64,000 nucleotides of DNA from Theristus sp. LFF4_11 (Eukaryota; Nematoda; Chromadorea; Monhysterida; Xyalidae), in the NCBI GenBank assembly GCA_030248135.1, contig JASANC010005750.1:50716-114715 (forward strand). Reading direction: 5' to 3'. Below are positions 22,969 through 34,428 of this stretch, one piece after another. A program made the translations under genes and the position numbers. Each line of letters starts with the position of its first letter. Within the stretch, counting starts at the first letter, position 1. A model generated the notes under the pieces. The model did not search any database, was not told where the DNA came from, and saw only the letters and a program-made list of their open reading frames with translations.

Positions 22969-25900
22969 ATGAATGATTTGAAGTTGCTATTTGTTGTCAT
23001 CATCACTGTTTTCAAGACAAGTGAGTTTAGTGGCGATCTTTCCCATGGTCATTTGGTTTTCTTGTTTTCCGAATCCTTGCCAAGGATCACGAGCACTGTT
23101 GCTTCAAACATACACGTTTTTGGCTCTCGAGTCATAAACCAAAAGTACGTGTCACTGTAGTTTTGGGCTACGTTTTGATTTTCTAGCCAGTACATTTACG
23201 TGTCTGTCAACTTAGGCGTTGCCGACTTTGAGGCCGATTGCCTTGCGCATCCGGATGCGCCCATCTATCACACGGACAACATCTGCTACTTGATGACAGG
23301 ACCACCGCAGTGTAACTGGCGTCCAGGGGGTGTCAGGATTGCGCCGCGGTATCCTGCACACCTGGACATTTTCTATCGAATGGGCGTTTTTTATTATACT
23401 GTACGCAAGTGAAAATCTCACACGATTGTTCACAAAAAACTGCCTTCACACGTGCCTGACCTGCACATCCACATGCATGTTTTAAATTAGAGGCGCTTTT
23501 AACGAACCCATTCTCACCATGTGAAGATTCAGAGCAATAGTACGACAATTTGTATGTTTCTGTTTGGTTCGTATCAACCAGCTTTTTTCTTTCTGGCATA
23601 TACTTTTCTTTTCAGACTCCAAATACCGGATGGTACTTCACTTTACAAGATCTCAGAAAGCTGTCAGCTGGCTGGTTTTTCACGGATACGAGCGGTCAGC
23701 CATTACACAATCAGCCGGTTGACGTAAGTGACAAATGCTCCACTGACAGAATAATCACCGAACGATTTCTGGATTGTTCGGCACCGTTCGGGCCACTAAT
23801 CGGGTTGCTGATCGGGTGATTTTGCAGAGATTAGTCACATCGCAGTGTATTTAGGCTGTTCTCTGTTGTTCCTGAGGTTAGCAGCATTCCGAAAAGAATT
23901 CGCACGTGGTGTGTTCCGTGGACGTGTAGGCCGTTTCATAAAACCTTGCGTCAGACTCAAAGTGGTTCTTTGGTGTGTACGGGATCATTGTTGATTTGTA
24001 GACATTGCTGCCGTGGGAACCGGGCGAACCGGATGGAATCGACGCAACGGTTAGTAGCACTACAGCAACGTGCAGCAGTTACCACTGGAACAATGGCGAT
24101 GAGTTAATAGACAGAGACTGTTCGGCTGTTTCCAGCGCTCCCTGTGGTTATGGTTAGTCGTCAGTTTTTCAAAAACTTCTTTCCGGCTATTTTATGGGTG
24201 CTGCGACTCAATGCATCTGCAGACGTGGAAAAGAAACAAAGTAGCCCAATTGAGCCGGTTTTATTTTAGGAGACTCGGATCATCTTACGAATTTTGAATT
24301 CCCGTACATCGGTATTCAAAATTTTACATTTTCACTGTTTTTTACATTTCAAGCGTCGGGATACTTTCAATGACCGCTTGCAACCGATGAAGCCTTGCAG
24401 AACTTTGCGATGCAACGGCCGGTCACTGCTGAATGGTGGACATATTGAACAGTTTAAGCGACTAAAACAAACAATTATGGATCAGATGGCAGTGAAACAG
24501 TAGACGATGTGATATTGCCAGAAGAAAGCTTGAATGATGATCATGACATGCATCCCGATGCTTGAAAATGTAAAAACAGTGAAAATGAAAAATTTTGGAT
24601 AAAAGTACCGTTGAGTCAATGTACAGAGTCAATATTTTTGACTGAAACTAGCAAATGACCCGTGCTTACGGCCCGTGCTAAAAATGTCAATTTTTTGAGC
24701 TGCAGTTGTAGCTTTCAATAACGAACAAATGACAATAAGTAGTGGTAATTTCAGCTTTAGACATTAGTACAGTCGTGAGATCGAAACGTTTTGAAACATT
24801 TTTATTACCCTGTAGATAGTAGAGATGCTGTTAGATGGAAGTGGAGGGCAGATCTGGATACACGGTCTTCAAAGAAGACACGCACATACAGTATATGTGG
24901 CTTCAGTCCAGAGTTTATTCATGTATGTCAAAAAATGGATCAAAATTTTGCACAGCGGATTATGCTACACAATACAAAGCGTCGTTCGCGAAAGAACGCT
25001 CAGACCAATCAGCGGCCGCTGGGTACACGCTGCACAACGTAACAGTGAACACCAACGGGGGCATCTTCAAATGCGCCGAACTCTGCCGCCACCGATGGAT
25101 ATTCTGCAATACGTTCAGGTACAGTGTACGTATCGAACGTGTGTCCAAACAAAATGACGTCATATGTTATGAAACATGAACAGTAGCTTGGACTTTCAGT
25201 TGGTTGATCCCGCCCGCAATCACGCAAACACTTCCTATTCCTATCCTATTCCAACGCCAATCGGATTCCTAATCCTATTTTACTGGGAATCGTAATCCTA
25301 TCCCAGTCCTACCCGATAGGATGTGGTACATATACCACATAAACATATATTCTATTGGAATAGGATTGGGATAAAATTGGGATTCAAAAAAGGATTAGGA
25401 CATGTAGGATTAGAATCCGATTGGCTTGTGAATAGGATATGAATAAAATAGAATTCCAAATAGGATTAGGAGAAGGTTGGAAATCTGAATGGCTATGAAT
25501 AGTTTTTGTGTTCCCCAATAGGTAGGTTAATGTTAAAAATAATAAGGAACAGGATAAGAATAAAATTTTTGTGTTAACGCAAAAAAATACGTGTGAGAGA
25601 ACCAAACTGAAATTCTGGGTGCTGTAGGTCACAAATGGACGTTTTCAAAGCAAATGACGTCATTTCCATCCGACGGAATTGAGGACATCCACATTATGCA
25701 CCGCGTGCATATTGCCACTGTTCATTGGCTCCCTCAAGTTTCACTGTGCGCGACGAATGTGCAGTTTTCTTGATTGACAAAGATTCTAACAAAGAAGATT
25801 GCGATTGTGTAGCGAAAATCGATACTGTCTTTGATATGGTGCTTCCTTTGTCAGGGACATGTGTGGCTGACCACTGTGCAGCCGAGATTGTTGCTGGAAC

Positions 25901-26544
25901 TCGCATGAGTTTTAGCACCCGACTGATCTGGGGCACTACGCGCACAAGCACGCATCACCTCCTCCTAGCCAGATACTGTTGTACCGTATTACCCCCAATA
26001 AACCCCCATGGGGGATTAATACGTCGGCGACTTTTAGGGGGGGGGGGTTATTGGTGGGGGGGGATTAATGGTGTGGGGGTTTAATGGGGGTAATACGGTA
26101 TTATCTTTTTGTGCAAAGGCGAAGTAATGTTGAATGGATCTATGGAAAAGCCGCACAGCTGAAAACTGAGTGCACTGCTTCATGCCGAAGATAATCCGAC
26201 CATGAATTAAAAAAGTTGTTGTCTGAAAGAATTCTGATTGGTATTTGGTATTAGTTTGCGTAGTTTTTCATCTTCTTGCACGGCACTGTCGTCAGATTGC
26301 GTTCAGTTTTGCTGATTTCAATTTTCCGCGCTGCCGTGAAACATTTTCCCCATCTGTGCGTGCAAATGCATATTATGACACGTTCAATAAGAAAGCTATA
26401 TCAAAGAATTTACACTAAAAACAATCTTTTCCCACAACATTTCAGTTTCAATCCTAGCAGTGGACACTGCATGATTCATTTCTTTGACGAAATTCAAGCC
26501 CCGTACATCGCTGACAATGCCGGTTATGCGATTTACACGCGCAA
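22969..26544 (+). CDS. secreted C-type lectin / PAN-domain protein (multi-exon, model incomplete)
   Basis: Likely exon 1 (22969-23020) encodes a signal peptide, MNDLKLLFVVIITVFKT, with a GTGAGT donor. Exons about 23191-23400, 23616-23723, 24002-24152 and 24270-24311 join in phase and read as a C-type lectin domain: DNICYLM...CNWRPGGVRIAP, then GWFFTDTSGQPL, LPWEPGEPDG and ELIDRDCSAVSSAPCGY. Further exons at about 24835-25120 (CAELCRHRWIFCNTFRYS), 25740-25930 and 26446-26544 (SSGHCMIHFFDEIQ, GTGAGC donor) look like PAN/Apple segments with paired cysteines. Such proteins bind sugars or proteins outside the cell. The exon 1-2 joint is not in phase as read, so a border or small exon is missing. 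The 3' end was not found. Confidence 0.65.
25982..26101. mobile_element. short ACCGTATTACC-family foldback element
   Basis: A 120-bp element with inverted ends TACCGTATTACC and GGTAATACGGTA, enclosing CCCCCATGGGGG and G runs. Same family as 35349-35758, 36835-37283 and 53944-54401. It lies between candidate exons of the lectin/PAN gene. Confidence 0.7.
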
Positions 26545-26707
26545 GTGAGCTGAATTTGGGCGCAGTTTAAACATTGCTACAACAGCAACACACACTGTGA
26601 TTCAAGTCACTGCACAACGTGCAAATGTGGTTTTTTTCATTTTTGTATTCTGAACAATTTCTGATTTCACTATGTTATTCAAAATGATTAACTCCCTATG
26701 CTATATA

Positions 26708-27791
26708 CAGGGTGAGCCAAAAAAGGTTCCAATTCTAAAATGCTCTCACTGGCTTGTGCTGAGATGTTTCGAGCTGAAAATTGGAACACTATTAGAAAAC
26801 ATTTGGAGGTTTTTCTGACCTACTTTTTGTTGCGATATGTTGCTCCTGTCACTCACTACAGCAGAATATCTGGAAAACATGAAAAATCGACAAATGTTGC
26901 GAGATTCAGAGGGTTGATTAAAGCTGTAACAAAGGGACCTCGTGTTTTAAAATTTGGAACAGTGTTAGAACACTATGGGAGGTTTTTTGTGATAAAAAAT
27001 GTTTTTGGCTTGCACGTAAGTTCATTTTTACAGTGTAATTTTCAAAAATAACAATTTTTGACGAAAAAGCAATGTTCATCCATAATCTCACGGTTTATCA
27101 TTGCTCATAATCGGACTTCCGAACTGATGTATCGTCACGCGGGGTCAAATGGAATCTTGTACGAAATTGCCGAACCATTGTGGAACAGCTATTCGCTTGT
27201 TCCCCTCCAACTGACAGACCAGACTCGCTGCTCTGCCGTCCACTTAACCATGATGGCAGCAAAGACTGAAAATGGAAGTGCATCTCTCACTGCAGAAAAC
27301 CACCAGTCTGCTATGGTGAAATATCAGAGTGGCAAATTGTATAAATTAAAAAAGAAAAAAAAACAATTTGGATTTGAAAAGCAAGATAAATTCGCATCTG
27401 TTTTGAGCAGAACCGCTCACGCACACTCAGACTTGAAGTGAAACATTGGAGTGATCAAAAACTGTTCAAATGCAACTCATCATTTGGCATTTCTAAGCTG
27501 CTTTAAACTCATATTGCTTTCAACTTTTTTTGTGTTATGAACATTCGGGCTGTCACCAACGTTCATTCTTTTGATATTTGTTAGAGCTAAATCAACCCTC
27601 TGCATTTACAACATTTGTCGATTTTTCATATTTTCTGCTGTAGTGAGTGACAGGAGCAACATATCGCAACAAAAAGTAGGTCAGAAAAACCTCCAAATGT
27701 TTTCTAATAGTGTTTCAATTTTCAGCTCGAAACACCTCAGCACAAGCCAGTGAGAGCATTTTAGAATTGGAACCTTTTTTTGGCTCACCTG
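26708..27791. mobile_element. 1.08-kb mariner-like non-autonomous element with about 200-bp TIRs
   Basis: It starts CAGGGTGAGCCAAAAAAGG and ends with the inverted TTTTTTTGGCTCACCTG, flanked by TA on both sides, the target of Tc1/mariner elements. The terminal inverted repeats extend about 200 bp (to near 26915 and from about 27605). The interior holds a 127-codon open frame (27058-27441) with no transposase catalytic pattern that I can recognise. Probably a MITE-type derivative. Confidence 0.8.
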
Positions 27792-28050
27792 TATTATCTT
27801 TTACTTTGATTCTACGACTCAAAGCGTGCATAGAGGTGTAAGCTGTTTTATGCTTGACGCAGGAATTCAAAATTGGTGAAGTGGCTTTGTCCGTATCAAA
27901 CAAGAAACAAATTTTTTTTGACCTCTGCAACGCATTGAATAGCAGAACTAAAAGAAAACATAATATATGCATTACATAAGATTTTGCTCATCGTGTTTTA
28001 AAACCATGTAAAAGGTATCTGATATTTGTTGCATTGAAATTATTTACATA

Positions 28051-29486
28051 ACTAGCCTATTGACCCGAGCGTATGTGGCTTAATCAATGCCAAGCCTTTT
28101 TGGTGAAGTGGCAGTGACTTAGAAAGAAAAAACAGTAACGTTTACTGAATAATAACCCTGAAGAAAATTTACCTTGTGCTGCCGTGAAGTCGCCTACAAT
28201 ACAGTATTTTTTTAATGTATTTAAATAAGTAAAAAATGCGAAGTTTATGATTTTGCTATTTTTACCCGTTCACCCTAACCGAAGGCAAGCCTTTTTGTAA
28301 GTGAAGGAAAATTGAATAAAAAAATATAAAAACTAACGTTTTTTTCATTTACCCGTTTTAAAAAGCTAATGCTTTTTTTACCCGTTTACCTAAGCCAAGC
28401 CTTTTTTGTAAAGTGAAAATGCGAAGTTTATGATTTTGCTATTTTTCCCCGTTCACCCTAACCTAAGTCAAGCCTTTTTGTATGTGAAGTAAGATTGAAT
28501 AAAAAACATAAAAATTAACTTTTTTTTCAATTACCCGTTTTAAAAAGCTAATGCTTCTTTTACCCGTTTACCTAAGCCAAGCCTTTTTTGCAAAGTGAAA
28601 ATGCGAAGTTTATGATTTTGCTATTTTTACCCGTTCACCCCAACCTAAGTCAAGCCTTTTTGTAAGTTAAGTAAGATTGAATAAAAAATATAAAAATTAA
28701 CGTTTTTTTTCATTAAAAATTACCCGTTTTAAAAAGTTTACCCGATAACCCTAACATAAGCCAAGCCTTTTTTCTAAAGTGAAAATGAATAGAAGAAACA
28801 AAAAAGTGACGTTTATAATTTCGTTTTGCAGTCATTGCTTCTTTTTACCCGTTTATATATAAAATACCCCAACATGACCCAAACATTTTGCAAAGTGAAA
28901 ATGAATGGAAAATACCATTTCGACCCAATTAAAAAACTAACTTTTTTCAAAGACGGTTTTGTTACATGTTTCGCAGTCGCTCGTCAAGTTTTGAGCAGCA
29001 ACAATTGCCAGTTGCCCATCGTGCGTTACGTTGAAATTATCGCTCATAACCATGGAGTATCAAGTTGAAAATGAAACATGGAGTATCAATTTCAATGAAA
29101 TTTACTTGTTTTGAATCCAAAGTGCAACTTGCAATGCCGATGTCGATGTGCGTTTTGCAACCCGATTTTTAAAAACAAAAAAGTTCAAACTTTTTCAAAG
29201 ACGGTTTTGTTACATCTTTCCTAGTCGATCATCAAGTTTTGATCAGCAACGCTTCCATTTGCCTATGCTGCGCTGAACTGTCTCTGTTGACCAAAGAGTA
29301 TCATGATGACTCCAGCTATGAAGAGAGACGTTTTGAGAAAACAATCTCAACTGGCATTAATAAAAAAATAGGTTAAGGAAATTGAGATGGAGTTTTCTTA
29401 AGTAGCAAAAAAGGGCGCCAATTCAAATTGCAAAAAAGTGCCACACACACACGCACGCACAGACACTTTGTAAATTTAATAATATA
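28051..29486 (+). repeat. 1.4-kb repeat, copy 2
   Basis: Direct copy of 21498-22924 with the same ends (ACTAGCCTATTGACCCGAGC ... GCACGCACAGACACTTTG) and nearly the same interior. Small indels break the open frame seen in copy 1. The two copies bracket 5.1 kb containing the lectin/PAN gene. Confidence 0.8.
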
Positions 29487-30600
29487 CTATTTCGCTTCGA
29501 ATTTGTCAATTAAATTATTTTTAGGACTAACAACTTGCATAATATTGCATTTCCAATGACGCGAGCAAAAACATATGCTATTTAATTATATTTTGCGACT
29601 TATTGAAGTCAGTTGTTTACAAAACACAAACTGCGCTAAATGAAATTTCCTTTTAAGGCGCGTACAATTTCATTTGTGAATCTGAGTGAATCAACGTACT
29701 AATGACTGGGACAGTAAATTATGGCACTAAGACTTTTGGATATGATTATATCGTTCTAATGGCGGCCAACATCACGGGCACACATGAAAATATATACCGT
29801 ATGTATCTACCGTATTCGGTCTCAACACGATTTGTGTTGCCGACGCTGGGTGGCGGAGAACTGGTACCCGGAGAACTGGTCACCGGAGAACTGGTACCCA
29901 CTGTGGTTGGGCGTGTTTTTGGAGTGTTTTACTGCCTCTGTCTGTTGCTGTTGTATATTTTATTTTTTAGATTAATAAAAATATTTTGTAAACTTTGTTT
30001 TGTATTAACTTTTATATTATCATTTCAAATGCACTTTAATCAATCAGTCAATTATTAACACGAAAAGAACAGTAGAAACACGTGAATACAAATGACATTG
30101 AGTTGTCCAACAATAACAAACAAGTGAGTTTTTGCGGTAGTAAAACACGTCATTTTTAAAACGCCTTGCACATAAAAGCGGTATGACTAGCGTTCGATGG
30201 CCAACAAATGGAATTTTGATATTTTGGGCTAAAACGATGCTACTAAGTGTCCTGAGTAAGCGCACAGAATTTTTGGGCCAAAGACCCACCCTATCCCGAG
30301 TTATGGCCATTTTATGTGTTGGCCGACGGGCGCCGGTGACTCCGGCGACCGATCACCAAATTGCATTTTTTAACCTTTTAAAGCAATTTAACGCAAATCC
30401 GAGGTAACCACGTGAAAGAAGAGAACAAACTGAATCAAATCCACTATTTTTTGAATAAATTTAAGAGAATTTTAGTTTGTAAAATTTTTTTGTAAAAATT
30501 CACAAATCTTCAGTAACATCCATAATAGATAGATAATAAATGATTCTGAGTCTAAAATGAAAGTCAAAATGGCAAAACGCCGTCATTAAAAAATTAAAAA
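29487..30600. other. intergenic, AT-rich, with a 15-bp tandem repeat
   Basis: About 29853-29900 holds three copies of a 15-bp unit CGGAGAACTGGTACC; a longer array in opposite orientation is at 31551-31671. The plus-strand frame from 29702 runs through this array and has no domain. Otherwise AT-rich unique sequence with no exon I can support. Confidence 0.4.
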
Positions 30601-31510
30601 TATCATGCGGATGCGCGAGCGAGCGCCAGCGAGCGGACAGCGCATCACGCATAATATGAGCCGTTATCCCCTCGCGCGCTTTTTTCAAATTTGCTCGCTG
30701 CGTCCAGCGAGCATAGTATAAGCCACAAACTTGGCACTGTGCACACGAAACGAACACCCAAAGTGTATCGCAGAGGCATTGGGAACGCAAGGTCTCCTTC
30801 TGTGGCAAAGGCAATGACTCACCGGTTTATCCTGTCACAAGAGTTTGGTAAAAAGGGTGAAAATCAACGGAAGACAACACTTTTTGCACTGGTGCTGCTG
30901 TATGCACAGCGGTGCGTACGTCAGCAACAACGATAAAGCTACATGCAGCAATGTTTTGCAATCGCTTATGTTTCTGTTTTTTGCACAGAATTTACAGTAT
31001 AGCCGATTAAACATGGCAGTTTTTTCAGGGTGCAAGGAGCGCGCGAATTTTGAATGAAAGAAAAAGAAGTTCAGAAACCAAATTGTATGCCAAGTTTGAC
31101 GCGTTTTTTTAAACTAATGGATTATCCGTATTATTCTGTTCATTCTTTCTCCCTTGCACACATGATTGGAAATTATGTTGGCATTTTTGAAAAAGACAAC
31201 TCCTAGTCAGCGACTAATCCCGCCTTGATGGACTGCCTCATTTATTTGGCCATGCTGTACAGAATTTCGCACATGATGTGATTTTAGACTAAACTGAAGA
31301 GGACAATTGAAAAATATCTAGATAACTTCAAAGTTTTTACGCTTTTCAGCAAGCTTTTAAACAACAAACGCGGCACAAAAATATGACTCTTATGTACTTG
31401 TATCCGTGTGTACCACATCAGAGACTTGAAAAGCGTTGTCGAGCCAAGTCTTTCACTGCTTACACAAGGCCATATTCCTCCTTTTATATGCGGCTCCCGC
31501 ATTTTTAGAT
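30600..31510. mobile_element. dispersed element, copy with GCGGATGCGCGAGCGAGCGC and TATCTAAAAATGCGGGAG end
   Basis: Parts of this region recur at 3215-3425, 39040-39335 (inverted), 55040-55600 (inverted) and 58080-58240. The right end reads CTCCCGCATTTTTAGATA, matching both inverted ends of the element at 55030-55833. It probably represents a longer copy of that family. No coding region recognised. Confidence 0.55.
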
Positions 31511-31550
31511 AATAGTTAATTAAATCTAGGATAAATAGTTCTTGGAGGTG

Positions 31551-31671
31551 GGTACCAGTTCTCCGGTGACCAGTTCTCCGCACGCGCAAATCAGAGGGTA
31601 CCAGTTCTCCGGGTGACCAGTTCTCCGGGTACCAGTTCTCCGGTTACCAGTTCTCCGGGTACCAGTTCTCC
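31551..31671 (-). repeat. 15-bp GGTACCAGTTCTCCG tandem array
   Basis: Eight or so copies of a 15-bp unit alternating GGTACCAGTTCTCCG and GGTGACCAGTTCTCCG, reverse complement of the unit at 29853-29900. The unit contains the palindrome GGTACC. Confidence 0.8.
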
Positions 31672-31679
31672 TACTGCCG

Positions 31680-34428
31680 CCGACGCTAAGTTGAAAAAAT
31701 CTCAGCTGGACTTTTTGTCAATTTTCATGGTATCAGCAGATGATACCGTAATTCGTGTGCTCGAAATCTCTTATGATTTGTAAAATGTATCACAAGCCGC
31801 TAAATTGCCTTCGTTATACACATGACTCCTTTGGCCACAACAAAACATAAAATGAATTTCCGCAACAAATAATGTTATATTTCGTAAATGTGCAAATGAA
31901 TTGTGGCAATATATTGTTGCAATCATATCACCGACAATACACCTCATGATCAACAGCTTTTCTTTTGACGATTTTGCAATCGCGCATACATTTGCATCGG
32001 AAACTTGAAAATACACTGAAATTTCAGCTGCGCTTATCATAGCGAAGTCCGCCCACATGCTGCTTTGAGTACACAACAATTATGACGCACATGCGAGAAC
32101 TTCAGAATGGAAAAGGGACAAGTAAGAACGGTGAGTGCTTCTGTCGAATAATAATAATAATACATGAAGTTCGCTGTTTGCGGTTTCGCCAGGTAGACGC
32201 ATACCGCGGTGCCCCCTAGCTCGTCAGTGCGACGGACACAAGGCAGAACTGCAGAAGGTGTTTTGCCACAGACAGATCTTATAGTCTGGGCAAAACATCA
32301 GCGAACCTCGGTAGTAAAATCTCACAAAATCAACCATCCCGGGCAATAAAGCCACAAGGGACCCGGTGTTTTGCGAGCGTATACAATACATGAAGTTCGC
32401 TGTTTCGCCAGGTAGACGCATACCTCGGTCCCCCCTGGCTCGTCAGTGTGACGGAAACCAGGCAGAACTGCCGAAGGTGTTTTGCCACAGACAGATCTTA
32501 TAGTCTGGGCAGAACATCAGCGAACCTAGGTAGCAAAATCTCACAAAAGCCGTTTATCAGCGCATCGTACAGCATACAGTAACCGTAAATTACCGTAAAC
32601 CCCCCGCGCGCGGTACGGTTTTTTATATCGTACCGTTCGATTTTTAACATAAGCAAACCGTACCGTCATCAGAAAAAATAATCGTACCGAAACCGTACGG
32701 TTGAAATTTTCAACTTACCGTACCGTACTGAAACCGTGAAAAAATTGCGTCTCAAACCGTAAACCGTACCGTGGCAGCACTACTGGTCGCTCACTGGGAT
32801 CGCAGCCCGCACTTCAACGCTCTTCACCCCACATCCATTTGTCAGCTGTGACCACGAATAGTGGGTCAGTGCACTATTGCGACCCGCAAAATTCCGTCTC
32901 GAAGAGTTGCGGGCCGCTCATTGCGGCCCGTTCGATTCCAGCCCAGCAAATTTTCTCTAGCACGAACAATAAACTGTGCGAATGTTTTTTGCAAATTATC
33001 ACAAATGAACTATCGCAATCACAGATATAAAAATAACTGCAAAAAACTTCGGCTAAATCTAATCATGAAACTAAAGTAAAGGTGTGCTATGCTAATGTCC
33101 CAAGCCAAGTCTTTTGAACAATTTGCTCACTTTTGGATTCATCACAAATCACAAAAAAATCACCACAGTTGGTTTGCTCGTGCTAGAGAAAATTCGCTGG
33201 GCCGGAATTCTTTGAGTCGAAATCGAACGGACCGCAACTGTTCAGCCCGCAGATGCACACGCGCCAATTGCGCACGCCCCGAGTCCACTGAGAAAACGGG
33301 GTTGCCTAAAATGGCTGATGTTGATATCGCGTTCACTAAACGTTATTTACCATCCCGCATTTTCTTGCCACCATGTGACCGCGCGGTGTACCATGACACA
33401 GTGCGGGTTGGCGCAAATCGTTGAACTCTGCTGCCCAGCTACAAAGCAGCATCATTACTGTCGTTTTTACAGCACCATTTTGTAAATTCCAACGGGTGCT
33501 GGAACGGCTTTGACACGGCTTCATTTCCGACAATAACGCACCCACTATTATCTGAATTTGTAGCTGCCGCGCGCACCACAGCGCTCTGCCGCGCTTCTCA
33601 CAGTAAAACTCATAAAAACACGCCCATATGAGGCAACATGAGATGAATTTTCTGTGTGCTCCGTCGAAACAGTTCGAAACGGAAGTGACTAAAAGTTCGC
33701 TTCTCTCACGCCCAATAGAAGTAACTCTGTGCAATGTTTAAGCTTTCTGAAGTAGAGCGCATAATGAGTCCCAGAGAAAAAATGAGGTTGGAAACAAACG
33801 AAATAAGTTTGCACGTTGTTCCGTTATTGCAACACTCTGGGGCACCCATTGTGCTGAAAGTTCTAGCTAAAGACCTGAAAGTCTTGAACTGTGACTATGA
33901 CCGTGCCTCTGTGTGGTTTCGGTTTAAAAACTTTTCCCCAAAACAACACCAAAAGCAAGAAAATTATTTTTTCATCGTGCAAACAATCAGTAATATTGCA
34001 ACGATTTTCAGTCGTTTTTTATCAGAAGTACCTGCAGTATGATTAAACCAAATCAATTAATAAAGTCCACAAAACTCCAGGACTTGGGTGTTCAGTTCAG
34101 ATCACTGCGCAGACACACACTGTGGAAACAGGACAAAAATCCCAGAAATAATATGTAAGTAAAAAAGTTTGAAGCACACGCATAAATTTAAAAAAATCCG
34201 ATTCAATTAAAAAACCATCACAAAATGTACAGTCTAACTCTATAACATATCCAACTTGCTGATTGGTTGATCAACCTTCTGTGCCAGCCGAACGCCGCAG
34301 TTCCCAATCAGCTAGTTGGTTATGTTGTTGAGTTACACTGTAGTCTGGTCGCACCCCCGAAACTACTACTCCGATAAACCGCAGACATATGTCATTGAGT
34401 TCGACTGTATGTGTTCATTTTCTGCGAA
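31680..34428. repeat. intergenic with tandem duplicate and CCGTACCGT-rich tract
   Basis: Positions 32165-32350 and 32391-32550 are a tandem pair (period about 226 bp) of a repeat also found inverted at 6785-6990. Positions 32580-32780 are full of ACCGTACCGT and its complement and can fold extensively. Positions 32870-32950 and 33195-33250 contain GGGCCGCAAT-like motifs. A 102-codon ATG frame at 33734-34042 has no recognisable domain and is left uncalled. Confidence 0.45.

Noticed and set aside
27058..27441. Transposase gene in the 26.7-27.8 kb element
   Set aside because: The 127-codon frame shows no DDE/D pattern and ends in a lysine run; it is more likely non-coding filler.
33734..34042. 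102-codon ATG frame at 33.7-34.0 kb
   Set aside because: No domain, splice context or homologous copy was recognised; length is compatible with chance in this DNA.
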